A stretch of 64,000 bases of DNA. Source: Chrysopilus asiliformis (taxonomy: Eukaryota > Arthropoda > Insecta > Diptera > Rhagionidae). This document shows, in pieces, positions 1-13,000 of this stretch. The translations under genes were made by a program, and so were the position numbers. The stretch covers positions 83,514,148-83,578,147 of the forward strand of contig OZ035960.1 in assembly GCA_964034945.1 (NCBI GenBank), in the 5' to 3' direction. A model generated the notes under the pieces. That model was not told the origin of the DNA and did not search any database. It saw only the letters and a list, made by a program, of their open reading frames with translations. The first letter of the stretch is position 1; each line of letters opens with the position of its first letter.

Positions 1-588
1 GTATCCAAAATGGCGGTTTTTCAAAAATCGCAATTTCGTTTTTCTCGATTTACTCCCAAACTACGCGTTTTTTAGTGGCCTTAAGTATAACAAAACTTGG
101 AGAAAATAAAATTTCCCACACTTTTGTCTTTAGCTATAACTCGATATCTCCACCTGTTATCGAGATAAACCGTTATTTCCAAAAAAAAAACAGTTTTTTG
201 CGATTATCTCGAAAACTAACGGGTTTTTGCTGACTGAATGTATGAAGTGAATTAATGAGAATGGCATTCTGCACAATTTTATCTTTTACCGTTATCCGTT
301 ATCTTTTACCGTTATTGAGATATTTTCATTAATATGTAAAAAATCATATGTTTGCGAATAATTTGCAAACTAACGGTTTTTCGACCAATCAGTTAAAAGA
401 ATAATTAAAGATGTTAACATTTTCTACATTTTTGCCGTTTACCGTAAATTGATATCTTTTACAGTTCTCAAGTTATCTCAAATTTTGTACGTTTTTCTTA
501 GGTTGACAACGCGACAGGGCTCTAGCGTAAATTGCGCAGGGTCGTAGATTTTGTAGAAGAAAGTTTTGTGTTGACCACAACTGATATT
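1..588 (+). repeat. R600 repeat, copy 1 (truncated by window edge)
   Basis: The sequence aligns base for base over long stretches with 36345-36957 and carries the same 'ATCTCGATAACGG'-like A/T-rich phrases. Small indels separate the copies; copy 2 has about 35 extra bases near 36826. A diverged copy in opposite orientation is at 30345-30655. No long open frame. It is probably the body of a non-autonomous element. Confidence 0.8.
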
Positions 589-640
589 TTGAAAGGTAAT
601 TGTGTGACCCTTTGCAGTCTCATATATCAAAGTCACCAGT

Positions 641-1159
641 CCGAAGATATAGGTCCCCAAAGTTAATTTTTTATTCTTACTTTTCGTTAAATGTCATTTT
701 TTTAAAACTTCTCCTCTGATTTTTAGTTTTTTCGTATTTTCTAATTCGCTATATTCTTACCTACAAATCAACCATACAAAATAAGTATGTGTCATTAACG
801 GTTTCCAGTTAAACGGTATTTACAATGCTTACGGTTCCAATTTCTCAAAACGTAGGGTTTATTGGTCAGCAGTCTTACTAATATTTGCTACTCTTGAAAC
901 AAATTTGTTATTCGGAGTCTTGTACCGGAGATTTTGAAGTTAATACAATTGAATCAAACGAAAGTAAGAAATTGTTTGAAGCGCCAATCAATAACGGTTC
1001 ATTATGATGTCTGGTAGTCCTCAATTTTTTTGAAGGACCGTTTTTTTAAGTTTTTTAACCATCTTGTTTCGTGATCATACTGTGGAGGATTTGATAACGT
1101 TTTTGAAGACATATGAAACAAACATAGATAGGTATAGGTTTTAAAATACTTTGATAGAA
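641..1159. other. AT-rich sequence without recognisable feature
   Basis: No credible open frame, tRNA or terminal repeat seen. It probably continues the R600 element or the decayed LINE. Confidence 0.4.
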
Positions 1160-1419
1160 TAGTGGTAACGCTACGTTTACGTCAGATGCAATTGATTTCG
1201 AAAACAAAAGCCGTCAATTGCAATAAGTTTGACGTCCCGTCTAGTATTCAGCGCTGTCAGGTAGTTTTCACCATCATCCAAGGTGTTCCAACTGAGATTG
1301 GAAAGATTGAAGTATTCGAGTACGAACAGCTTGTCATCTGGACCCATGAGATAGTGGGTCAATAACACTGATCGTCAACAGCACTGACAAGGTATCTAAA
1401 GACCACTAATGTATATATC

Positions 1420-1974
1420 GGGTCTTTCAATAAGGACATAACAATTTTGTATTTAAATAAAACACAGAATAATTGAGATATCGGGCTGAAATTTATTCCA
1501 GGTGTAGTGGACATGTTACATTGAAGTATGAAATTCGATGTCGTTCATATGGCCAGCGCGAGCACGTTTGCTGATTGATTCTTTGGAGCCAATTTTCCAC
1601 CACTCTTCCACACATATCGGCCGGAACGTTGGCAATTTCGCGTTCGATATTGTTCCTGAGCTCCTCTAACGTTGTTGGCTTGTTGGCATAAACCAACGAC
1701 TTAACATAACCCAATAAAAAGAAATCCAACGGCGTTAAATCGCATGAGCGAGGTGGCCATTCGACCGGACCATTTCTCGAGATTACATGATTACCGAACT
1801 TCTCCTTCAATAGATCAATTGTTTGACGAGCTGTGTGGCATTGCTCGTTCGTGAACTTCACCATGATAAAAATGTAAACCTTGACTGACGTTTTAGCATT
1901 GCCAGATCATAAAAAAAGTTTTAGGGTGCGTTTTTATTAAAATACAAAATTGTTATGTCCTTATTGAAAGACCC
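1420..1974 (-). mobile_element. Deleted mariner-type element with terminal inverted repeats
   Basis: Inverted repeats of about 42 bp, beginning GGGTCTTTCAATAAGGACAT, lie at 1420-1462 and 1933-1974. The 555-bp element sits inside the LINE endonuclease, because LINE coding resumes on both sides. I do not see a clean TA duplication touching the ends. Confidence 0.8.
1493..1864 (-). pseudogene. Mariner transposase, internally deleted, C-terminal part
   Basis: A 123-residue open frame. It begins like a transposase N terminus (MVKFTNEQ) and jumps straight to CHTARQTIDLL and WPPRSCDLTPLDFFLLGYV, the last acidic block of Tc1/mariner transposases. The helix-turn-helix and first catalytic Asp region are gone, so it cannot be active. 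The in-frame fusion implies one internal deletion. Confidence 0.75.
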
Positions 1975-3387
1975 AAACATTGTCTTCCATTAATATTTTG
2001 ATTCCTATGATTTCTAAGTTCACTGGGAGGACAATAGGTTGGCATCCAAGATTATTTTTGACAGTTATTAGTACACCTCCCGCTCGTTGAAAAAACCTGT
2101 TCCTGGAGGTACGATCAGTGCAGTACACGTTAAAAGTTGATGGGAACAATTTCCGGTTTAAGAAAGAAGCAGTAAGCCAGGTCTCGGTGAGAGCAATAAT
2201 ATCAAATGAGCAGCATAAAGTGTTCAAATAAAAGTTATAGGTCTTAGTACGTAGCCCTCTCACATTTTGATAATAGAGGCCAAATTCTACATTTTTAAGG
2301 ATTTTTACGTTATCTGGTATATCTGATACGATTATTTTTAAATTTGTGTAATATCAAACCTTCAGCCAGAATCCTTGTTAAGTTCATATTTTCTTCAGTT
2401 TACTTGCAATGTAATTGAGAATGTCATCCACGCTGGTAGAATAAGCCAAACGAGATATAAATATTTGTTTGGTAGGAACAACGACCTACAAACCAGCTAG
2501 ATGCCTATTAGCTTTTTGGGTACCCACAGAGCTGTCGAACAGCTGATCCTGTATGACTAGACAAAGGGCCCATCTGTGATTGCGGAGATTTTTGTGGCTG
2601 TTGATGGACAGTTGGTTGTTGTTGTTGTTGTGACGTTGAAGCCGAGTGATGGGGGGAAGGTGGTGATGTAGTCGATAGTTGTTGTTGTGGCTCAGTGTCT
2701 TTGTTTTGGGTATGTTGTTGATGGAACCTTATTTGTTTTGCGTTGGCACGAGTTGTCATTGCTGAAGAATCAGAAGTTTCTTTCTTTGCCGATCATTCGA
2801 TTAAAGAAACTTTTTGGTTTTTTACAAGCAGCGTTAAAGGTGTTGACGCAGCCGACGGGGCATTATTTAGAATTGAATCCATTTCCTTCAAGAATTTGTC
2901 TACATCTAACAATGACTACTCAGATATAATAGAGTTTTCTGAAACTTTTCGTTTTTCAATGCAAACGCTGCAGGCCATTTCCACTTTGTGTTATTGAGTC
3001 GGCTATAACGGCAACGAATCCAGCTCATTTAGCATGATAGCGTCTGTTACAGTTTCCAAAACATTGGATAAAGCGAGTTTTTTTGTAAACGTCCAGGCGA
3101 GGTAGCTCAGAACAGTCACACATTAACACAATTTAAATGTTATTAAATGTTGATTTGAAAGAAAAATAATTTTAAAAGGCGGATCTATTATTATTGCTGT
3201 TTATAGAGAATTTTCCATTTGTCTGAGGGAAGGAGTGGTTCAATTGAATTTTGATATATGGAAGAGTTATATAAAAGCATATTCTTAAAATAGAGCATAT
3301 ACGTAGAACACTTCAAGAACCACGCTAATTCCAGGTTAGCTGTAAGCAAATATCTACAAGTAAAATTTTAGAATTTTTTTAGCAAGG

Positions 3388-3393
3388 TTTATT
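3388..3393 (-). promoter_or_regulatory. Possible poly(A) signal of the MADF gene
   Basis: AATAAA on the minus strand about 220 nt after the stop codon. It is the first canonical hexamer I see downstream; base composition makes chance matches likely. Confidence 0.35.
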
Positions 3394-3613
3394 GTTGGTT
3401 AAAACTTAAAGCATTGACTTGATTTGATTTCTCTCGGACCAGTGCCACCCGCCAGGAATCCTGGTCGCGTACTAGTGTATTCCAATTTCGATAAATCAGA
3501 TAAAATAAGTAAAAATTAAAATAACAATAAATAACAATAAAAAAACAGTTATATTTCTTTTAAAAAAAATAATTCGAAACTGACAATAGTTTTATAAAAA
3601 TCATATAACTTTT

Positions 3614-4020
3614 TCACGTTTCTCGGTCTGATTTCTCACAGATTTCCGATATAGAGAAGAATCTTTGTTCATTTAATTGTAATTCCGTAATTGTGAAATG
3701 ATCATAATTCGATCGGGGATCTGTTTCGTTAATTATCTGGTACGATAGTTCTTTCGAAATATCGTTGATATTTGATTGGGTTAAATCATTTTGCAAGCAT
3801 ATTTGACTGGATTCTATATTCTGAATGATATTTTGTGGTTCATCTACTGCTTCATATTCATTATTATCATCGCCATCAATTTCAATTATTTCTTCTTGAT
3901 TTGAATTGTTTGCCACTTCGGATATTTCGTCGGAAATAATAATTTCATCGTCTTTTTCGGAGTTAATATTAGTTTTCTGATCCAATCTGCAACGTTTTGG
4001 ACTTTCCTGACCGACATACT
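3614..4020 (-). CDS. MADF gene exon 19 (last): acidic C-terminal tail and stop
   Basis: Residues 1127-1261, ending in TGA. A basic patch (SPKRCR) precedes a strongly acidic region with two hydrophobic-then-acidic runs, IIISDE and IIEIDGDD. These resemble SUMO-interacting motifs (inference). No BESS motif is visible. The acceptor is GGTTTTAG after an A-rich stretch. Confidence 0.85.
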
Positions 4021-7000
4021 CTAAAACCATAATTTTTTTTTTCTAATTATTGAAAATTTGTATTTTTAGACAGTTACCTTTGGATCTTTTGCTATTGGTA
4101 TGAAGACTTGGTATGAATTCAATTGGTGTCACATCGTTAGAGTCTTCAATCAAGGACACTAATGTGATGTTATTTAACTGGGTAGAAGATTTCGCTTTAC
4201 AAATATAAGGCTTTAAAAATTCCATGTCTTTTTCAAAAATTGTTTTGCCCTGACCATTTTGAGGCAATTCAGAAAATTTTATGTATTCGTCTTTGAGAGA
4301 TTCCCACAGTTGTTTAACTTCTTCAACTGAAATAAATTAGAAAAAAAAATCAAAAAATATTCAAAAAAAGCGATTTTTGGGTGCTGTTAGAAATAAAATC
4401 GAGACAAATATTTATTTTATTTTTATGCTTTTATCTCGCTTTTATTTCTGATACACAGAGCCCAAAAAATATTTTTTTTAAAATTTTTATTTTATTTTAT
4501 CCTTTTTAGCCATTTTGTATTTGATTAGCATAAAAATGACGTCTGTCTTTTGCCACGCTTATATATACTTTTAAGTCTTCGAATATATATCCTTACCTTT
4601 GAGATACACTTACGGACTTTTTGATTCTAGAATCGAATTTAGCGAACCCAAAAATCCCCAGATGAAATTTTACCCGGAAAATTTGAGATAATTACGTTAT
4701 GTTAACAGGACCTTCTGTTGTCCTTACAGGATTCTTAACATTAGAATTGGACTCAGCGACACCAAAAACCCCCAGATGAGACTTTTTCCGAAAAATTTGA
4801 AGAAAGGACATTCCCTTACCCTTACAGACTTAACGTCAGAATCGAATTCAGCGATCCCAAAACTCCACACAGGCGAACAAATACGAAGGGAAACTAGGTA
4901 AAGCTTTACAAAATTGAATTAAAAACCTGTAATGGACCAAAGGTGACAATAGCTTCTACAATAACAGGGGTGTAGGTACGGCATACTTTTGGGGCTTAGC
5001 TCGCCGGATGTGGGGGGGTTCTTTCCCTGAATTGCAGAAATGGTCATCACAAATAGTGTACCTACACACACATACTCTCTCATATTTTTAAATTTACGTT
5101 AAAAGGATCGGGAAGGGAAATTATCAACCAAAAATCTTTTTATGCTACATTTCGTGCAGCATCCATTATGCTTTTTTGTATCATCCTAAATTCTGTCAAC
5201 CTTTCACAACATCCACCCACCACCAAAAGAAAACACTCAGCAGATCATTTTAAATTTGCTTATAATCATCTTAATTGATTGTAGAATTATACAAAAAAAA
5301 TAACAATTAAATAAATAAATTTTAACCTAACGATCGCATATAAAAATTTTCTAATAATTTTAGATCTTTAATAAATAACAAACAATAAATAATTTTCAAA
5401 AATTTCGTGTTATGAAATCACTTTCTCCACATATAACTTCGCTTAATTTCGAAGAAACGTTATAGGTAAAAATTGGGTGAATTTTATGGATTTGCTAGCA
5501 CAATGTGGGCCCACCTTATTGCGAGAAAATTCTATAGATTTTTTCTTAAAACCAAAACAGGAATTTTATGTGGGTCCAGTTCACAAACGGTAAATTACCA
5601 GAAGATGAAAAAAACGTGTAAAATTTTGAAAATTTTCTAGTATATATACGGCGCGATCGATGAAAATCCAATCGATGAATTCCAAAAAGATTTGTTAAAG
5701 ATGAAATTTATAATGATGTTCAAGATTAAGCGAGATTCGAAATAATTGTAACTTATACGAATAAATGTTGATTTTATAAATTCTTAATAAAAAAAAGAAA
5801 GAACGAAGAGAAAAAAAAAAAATCAAACGAACAGAAAAAAACCGGGAAAGCTGCTCAGGCTCCCGCCGTCTAGGTTAGAGCACACCTTCGTGTTCACCTG
5901 ATGATTTATCAAATTTTAGCTAATCACGCACTTAAATTTTGCTTAATCTAACCTTACTTGAGCAAAAGTTTCCCTAAGGTGATCGAAGTAAAATCCTTTC
6001 GTTGACCAAAGGTCACTTTTCAAACCATGTGGTGAATATTTTCGTCTTTTCCCAGCCAGAAAGAATTTTTGCGAGCAAGATGATTTTTCTTCAATTCCCT
6101 GGTGATTGCATTTCGCCAAATAGCCGTCACAATCGAAAAATGATTAGAAGAAAATCTTCGCAGCCTCAAATGGGAAATTTTCAGATGAGCAAATCTCGAG
6201 CAAATCTTTTCCTGGGCGCTATTTCAAAATAACTTTTATTAACTAAATAAGCGCATTTTTTTTTTATTTTTCTCACCTTTCCCGGGAAAAATAAAACTTA
6301 ACAAAACTAATCATAACTAAACTAGTCACTACATTAAATAAATTTAATATTGTACAACGTTCGAACGTTCTACATTCTAGGATAACTTTAACTATCTGTT
6401 CTTAGAATTCCGGAAATGTGAAACCAAATATGGCCATAGGAAATGCGTCCATATTTTAATTTTACATTTCTGGATTTCCTGTGGTAGAAGATTTCTAACA
6501 TCCGCATTTGTTATCCCTCTATATTTGAGCACTAAAAATACTTCCAATACATTTTAATTACTTGAAGTAATTCTACTTTTGTGTGTAAGTTTGTGTGTTT
6601 GTAAAAATCATGGCGAAGTTGTCAACAAAATACAAAGTAAGTACATCAATTTTCTAAATTTTTCATTAAAATTTATTAATTCCTAATCTTTTATTTCATA
6701 GGATTTTATGATTAAACAATATCGATCCATTTGTGTCGATCAGAAACATCAAGAGAAACGAGAAATAGCCAAATATCCAGATGAAAAAATGTAAACAAAG
6801 GTAAGATCATTGAAAATCGATTAGAGATGCAAATTTTTAAACTAATAAACTTTTTCTTCATTTCAGAAAGCAAAGGAAACAAAAGAAACGATCATCGATT
6901 GCAACAATAACGATCATCAGCAGAAAAAACAAATTGCAGTGCAAGTAATAACTCACAGTAAGTACGTTTAATACTAAGTTCAGACTGACGCAAAATCACG

Positions 7001-10000
7001 TAATTTTGCGAAATGATTTAGATCTTAAACCAAAGTGTTCACACAGAGGTTAGATTTGACATTTCAACTACAGGATTGCTATGAATTTTAGTGTAGGATT
7101 GCTATGAATTTTAGTAATATGATGAATAATACAATTCCAAACATCGATGAAATATGTGCAAACAGAATTAGACACTTTAGACGACAATGGAAATTATCTG
7201 TAATGAAAATAAACAATTATTTTCCATTTCATATCTAATCACATCAAAAACAAGTCAATTTTTTTTCCCCCGCGTAGGTTGTTTACTAATATATCCTTTT
7301 CGCGTGCGGAACACGGCTTCTTTTTCTTATATTTCCATTTTTCCAATGCATCACAAATGTCAAAACTGATGTACTCAAGAGAGCTGAATGAGTGATGCAG
7401 GGTTGAATTCATTGTTTTTGCTTGATTTCGTTCCTAATTTTGTGGAAATTGCATACTTTTAGTGATTTTTGAAAACCGGTTTATGTACTGGAAATCTCGT
7501 GATTTCGAGCAAGATTTCGTTCAAAATTACGAAAATCTTCAAAATTACGTGATTTTGTGTCGGTCTGAACTTAGTATAAGGTTCATATTGTGGGTGATTT
7601 TGTTATGGTTCCCTTTGCGTAAACGATCGTTCGTTCTTGTGGTGGTAAATTTTTGGTGCTTGTTTGTTTGCTATTGAATTTTTATTCGGTTTTATTTTAA
7701 TTAAGAAAGTGGAAATTTAATTGGATGTGAAATATTTTAAGTTTATTCAAATCAAAAAAAGAAAATAGTTTACAATAATTTTACGGACAGACGCAGACGA
7801 AGTTTAAGATAAAAATTCAAATGTATTGTGTTTGTTGTCTATTTTGCATGTATTTGTGATTAAAATGTGTTTTGTTTACATGTTAATTTTTTGACATTTC
7901 GTGTTTTAATAAATTTTACTAATTTTAGGAATCAATGCGAAGTGCGATTGTTCTTGGATACGGATTTTCTGGACTCTAAAGTTTGATGGATGACGTACTC
8001 AACGGACAGACGCAACTAAGAATCAAATCTGATTAAATCGAAGATAAGTGACAATTTACTTAAATGACAGTTTACTTTCTTTCTTTTCAGCGGCGGCATA
8101 AAATAAAGTTCTACCGGAATGAAACTTCACCCGAAAGGATTAATCTGCTCGACAGAAGGACATCCGGAATTTTCTGAGCTGCTCAAAGAGAGAATCCAGT
8201 CGGCCTTGAAATTCTTTCCTACGGACAGACTCAGGAACGGACTCGCGTCAATAGGAGACGTGTTAAGTATTCGACTTCATTTTCAAGGAAAATTTTTAAT
8301 GATACTTTCCATCGTTTCAGGCAACTGCAACAAACCGTTGAGCGAAGCGTGCACGTTCAGAATTATTGTAGGTATAAATGCAAAACAAAAACATGAGACC
8401 AGCTACAATTCGTCGGCTGAGAATTTAAATCATTGTATGAAATATTTTTATTGTAAAACGAAAATATGTCATAATTTGGTCAAGGAGAGAATTAAGGAGA
8501 AGGCGCTAGAACTAGAAAAGACAAGCGAATTCACTAATACTCCAATTGTAGCTTTGCGAAAAGGAAACCGGAAAATAATAAATATAGTGGCCATTATTTT
8601 TTCTTCGCGAATCGAAAAATAGAGTTTCAAGAGGTTTCGATTTGCTCAGGATCGGATGCAACAGTTAATTCGGTATGAATTGATTCGCGAGAGAATCGAA
8701 AACGAAAAGAATTATTCAGAATTTTAATTTATACGTTTCAATTCGCGCATGATTCAAATGCAAAATAATGTTATTTATCCATTCGAGAATCTCGAACTGT
8801 TTCGTACCCTGAGTATTTGTCTTTAAGTAATTCAATAAGCTTTAAAGACTAGCCCCGAAAAACTCAGGAACTGATTCTAATTCAAAATTCGAAAAACCCG
8901 ACAATTTAATTTTCAAGCGACGAATTACTAGGGGGCTTTAGTAAAATCGCATACCTTCACTCACTCACTCATTCATTCATCACTATATCTCCTGAACCAC
9001 TAAACCGATCACCATGGGTATACGCCCACAGATTCGTCTTACCTCGTAGGGGCTCGCAATTGTGGCCGATTTCTGGCACTCACTGGCGATGAACGAAGCC
9101 GGTGGTGGATGGAAGGGGGATTGAATCGACGAACGACGAGATAAGCCGAATCGGAGAAAATGCGTTGTCGTCGTTGTTTTGCCTAAGACGCAAACACTGA
9201 GTAGATTCAAAAAAAATTATATAAGTTGAAAACAGTCTGGTCTATTAGATTAAATTTAAACCATTTTACTTGACTCTTTAACTTAAGGGATTCTTTCTGG
9301 TGGACTTATGTTGGAGCTGAGCCCCCGACAAATATCTGTCCCAAATTTTCGGCCGATCGGTTCCATAGTTTTCACGCGAAAGAGTAACATACCAGAAAAA
9401 CTAAGCTTAGGATTATCCCTTCCCCTTACTCTCCCCACCTTCAGGGCTACTTTTTTGTGTATCTATGTTTGCGGAACCCCCGATGAATATCTATGCAGAA
9501 TTTCAGGTCAATCAGCTCGGTAGTTTTCACGCGAAAGAGTAACATAGAGGAAAAACTATGTTTCAGATTCACCTTACCTCTCACCTTACTCACCCACCAA
9601 CCGGGCTACTTTTCAATAGGTCTGTGCTACAACTCGACACCCAACGAACATCTGTGCCTATGTTGGAACCAGGCCTACAGCGAACAGACAAACAGATCCC
9701 AACGCATTTTTATATATTAATATGATTGTGTAGATATATACTCACCACCCAAATTTAAATTTTGTGCAATTTTAATCCAAGTTTCTGTTGTTTGATGGCC
9801 AAAGTCATCGACATGTTCGTCATCGTATAAGATAGGATTTTCCTTGACGGCATCGATAACAATTTTTGCTCGCCTATCTTGATGTATGGTGCTAATAAAA
9901 TTGTCCACAAGTTCATCTGATTCACGTTTCGCTCCAGTGTCACTTGTAATTGTTGTTTCGGCATGTTGTTGTAAAAATTCCATATCCATGTGAAATTTTG

Positions 10001-13000
10001 AAGCAAAATGCCCATTGGTATTGAGACGTTTGAATGAAAAATAGCTTTTTTTCAAAAGTTCCCAAAGTGATTGAGCTTCAGCACCTTAAAATACAGTAAT
10101 TAAAGAAATTGAGCTTACTTTATATTAGAAATGAGTCTCGAGAATTCTTTTCATCTAACGGCTACACCGAAACCAATATAATTTCTGCACGATTGTTTTC
10201 ATTTAGTAAAAGTTTTAATTATCAATAACCAAAATAAGTGAAATTTACATTAGAGTCATTACAAGCCACTTTAAGACGTTTTCGTTCGTATGAGCTGGAC
10301 AGTAGCAGCGAACGGACGTGGCTGCATTTTGATCGACACAAACCGCACTACAATTTTCGTATTCCGCGACAAAAAAAAAACAAAACAACGAAAAACCGAA
10401 AACCGTCCGCCGCGTGATATAAAAAAAAAAAAAAATAGTGAAGTGCCAGGGCAAAGGGCTTCTTAAGGCCCTTTTTAACACCTTTCCCGGCTAAGTGGAG
10501 CCTCTGCGGGGTGCAGGGTGCAGGAGCGGTTGGCATCTGGTTGCTTAAGGCTTTTGTACTGAGCAACCGTTAACCGTTTCCAGCTCTTTTGTATCCTCGT
10601 ATACTCCACTTGGCTACTGTTTGTGTCCGTGTTGTCGTTTTGTGTTTTTTGTTGGACCGATGCGGGTAAGTCGAAATTCAAAATTTAATTTTTGCAATGT
10701 TCGCGGAATTAGGGAGAACCATCTTTCTGTTTACATCCACCTTTCCCAAAATAAACCAGAGGTACTGGCTTTGGGTGAGACTAAAGTTGATCGTGATTGC
10801 GACCCAGGTCAATTTCAGGTCAATGGGTATCACCTGGAGCCAGTATTTTTTCGTCAAAGGGGTATCGCAATTTATATCCGCAACGATGTGCCTTACTCAC
10901 TTCTTCCTAACTTAGGAAAATGCGCTAATCCAGAATTTAATTTCATCTGGTTAAAGCTCCATATGCGCAAGCACATCTACCTTTGTTTCATTTATCGAAG
11001 CCCTAATTGTTCCACCGAGAACACGTTGGTCGAGTTGGACAAATTGTCTGTCTCCATCGATGCAATTACTGCAACAAACCCTGACGCTGAAATTGTTGTT
11101 GCGGGTGATTTCAACGTCCACAATGATAAGTGGCTTCCTTTCTCTTGCCATCCTGATCCTGTTGGTTTGCACACTGAACTCTTCGCAGAATCAAACTTGT
11201 TGACGCAAATCGTAGACAAACCAACGAGAATTCCAGATATTGCAGGACACACCCCATATCTGTTGGATTTGTTTTTAACTACAAATCCGTCTAAATATAG
11301 CGTTTCTGTCTTGCCTCCCCTGGGAGGATCTGATCACTGTCTGGTAAGCTGTTCATTTTCCACCGAAAGGCCTCCTAAAAATACAATTAAAGCCCCGCGT
11401 AGGACTGTTTGGCATTTTAAAAAAGCCAACTGGGAGAGCTTGAACCAGTATTTTGCAGCTTACAAGTGGTCTGATTGTTTCAGGGAAGGTGACGTTGACG
11501 TTGCGACTGCAAAGGTCACGAACGTAATCACACTTGGTATGAAGTCCTACATACCGTGCAGCTCCATTGTTGCAAGGTGTGACTCCAACACCTGGTTCAC
11601 GAAAGCGTGTCGCGACGCCATCAAAACAAAAAAGACGGCGTTTTCTGAATTTAGGGGAAACCCTAATGAAGAAACTCGCTTGTCGTTTATAAACGCTCGA
11701 AACACCTCTAAGTCTGTACTACGTCGTGCCAAACATGACTTCGACCAAAAGATGAAGCGGAAAATCTTAACCTGTCCGAAAGGGCAAAAATCCTTTTGGT
11801 CAATGGTAAAAGCGGTAAAAAACAATTTCACAAAATCTTCAACACCTCCACTAATCTGTGATAATGAAGTGGTTGTCGATCCCGTTGGCAAGGCGAACGT
11901 TTTAGCCGCGAAATTCGCAGCGAACTCAAGTCTCCCGGAATCCAACCAAGTACCGCCCCAACCCACCATATCGGAGATTGTCTCTCCAAAACTTTCCATC
12001 CGCAAAAGACAAATAGTTAGAATTCTGCAGGAGATTGACGTGAACAAATCTACAGGACCGGATGGCATTCCCCCCCATGTTTTGAAAAAATGTGCCGTCA
12101 CCTTAGCTGGACCTCTTCGCTCCCTATTTTACCTCAGCTTCTCCAAGGGGATCTATCCCTCTTCTTGGAAAGCAGCTAATGTCCAGCCCATTCCCAAAAA
12201 AGGTGACAAATGCGACCCCTCAAATTATAGGCCTATAACTCTGACTTCTGTACTTGCCAAGGTTATGGAAACTTTAATAAATACCAAAATTACAAATTTT
12301 TTAGAGCGCAATAACATAATCAACGATCGCCAATATGGCTTTCGTGCGCGCCGCTCCACAGGCGATCTTTTGGTCTGCTTGACCGAGCGCTGGAGTAAAA
12401 GTCTCCATAATTTTGGCGAATCAAAAACTATAGCGCTGGACATCTCCAAAGCTTTCGACCGTGTTTGGCATAAAGCTTTGATGGCAAAGATACGAGCTAT
12501 CGGTCTAAATCCTGCAATTTCCAAATGGATTGAGAGCTACCTTTCTGATCGTTCAATACAGGTTGTATTGGATGGTTATAAATCTGATCTCTTCAAAATT
12601 AACTCTGGTGTCCCTCAAGGCTCACTTCTGGCTCCTACGCTTTTCTTAATATTTATCAATGATCTACTATCTCTCACACTCAATCCACTTTATTGTTTCG
12701 CTGATGACAGCTCCCTTGACGCATCCTACCATTTCAGTTCACCTGCAGAATCGAACGCCATTGCAGTTCGATCGAAACGCAGTGAGCAAATTAGATCTTT
12801 GAATTCTGATTTAAACACAATTCTGGCTTGGGGCAGAATCAACCGTGTGGAATTCAACGCATCTAAAACCCAATCAATGCTGTTATCGATGAAATGCGAA
12901 AAATCCCCCGAAACGGTCGAATTTATGAGTGAGTCCATTAGTGACTCAAAAAACATCAGAATGTTGGGCATCGAAATAAATGAGAAGCTCCAATGGAGTG

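Larger units (their letters stand above)
1160..3120 (-). pseudogene. Degenerate Jockey-like LINE (ORF1 start and endonuclease)
   Basis: Reading the minus strand, about 3020-2508 gives a gag-like ORF1 start (MACSVCIEKRKV) with two internal stops and a Gln/Ser/Pro-rich stretch. About 2263-1974 gives an endonuclease start (SFDIIALTETWL). After the mariner insertion, 1376-1177 continues as the FNLSNLSWN part of the endonuclease, with a frameshift. The reverse transcriptase is missing. It is a dead fragment just beyond the 3' end of the MADF gene. Confidence 0.7.

Noticed and set aside
11547..12971. Minus-strand open frames of 80-184 codons inside LINE A (and the same at 15595-17019)
   Set aside because: Antisense shadows of the RT frame; no motif of their own.
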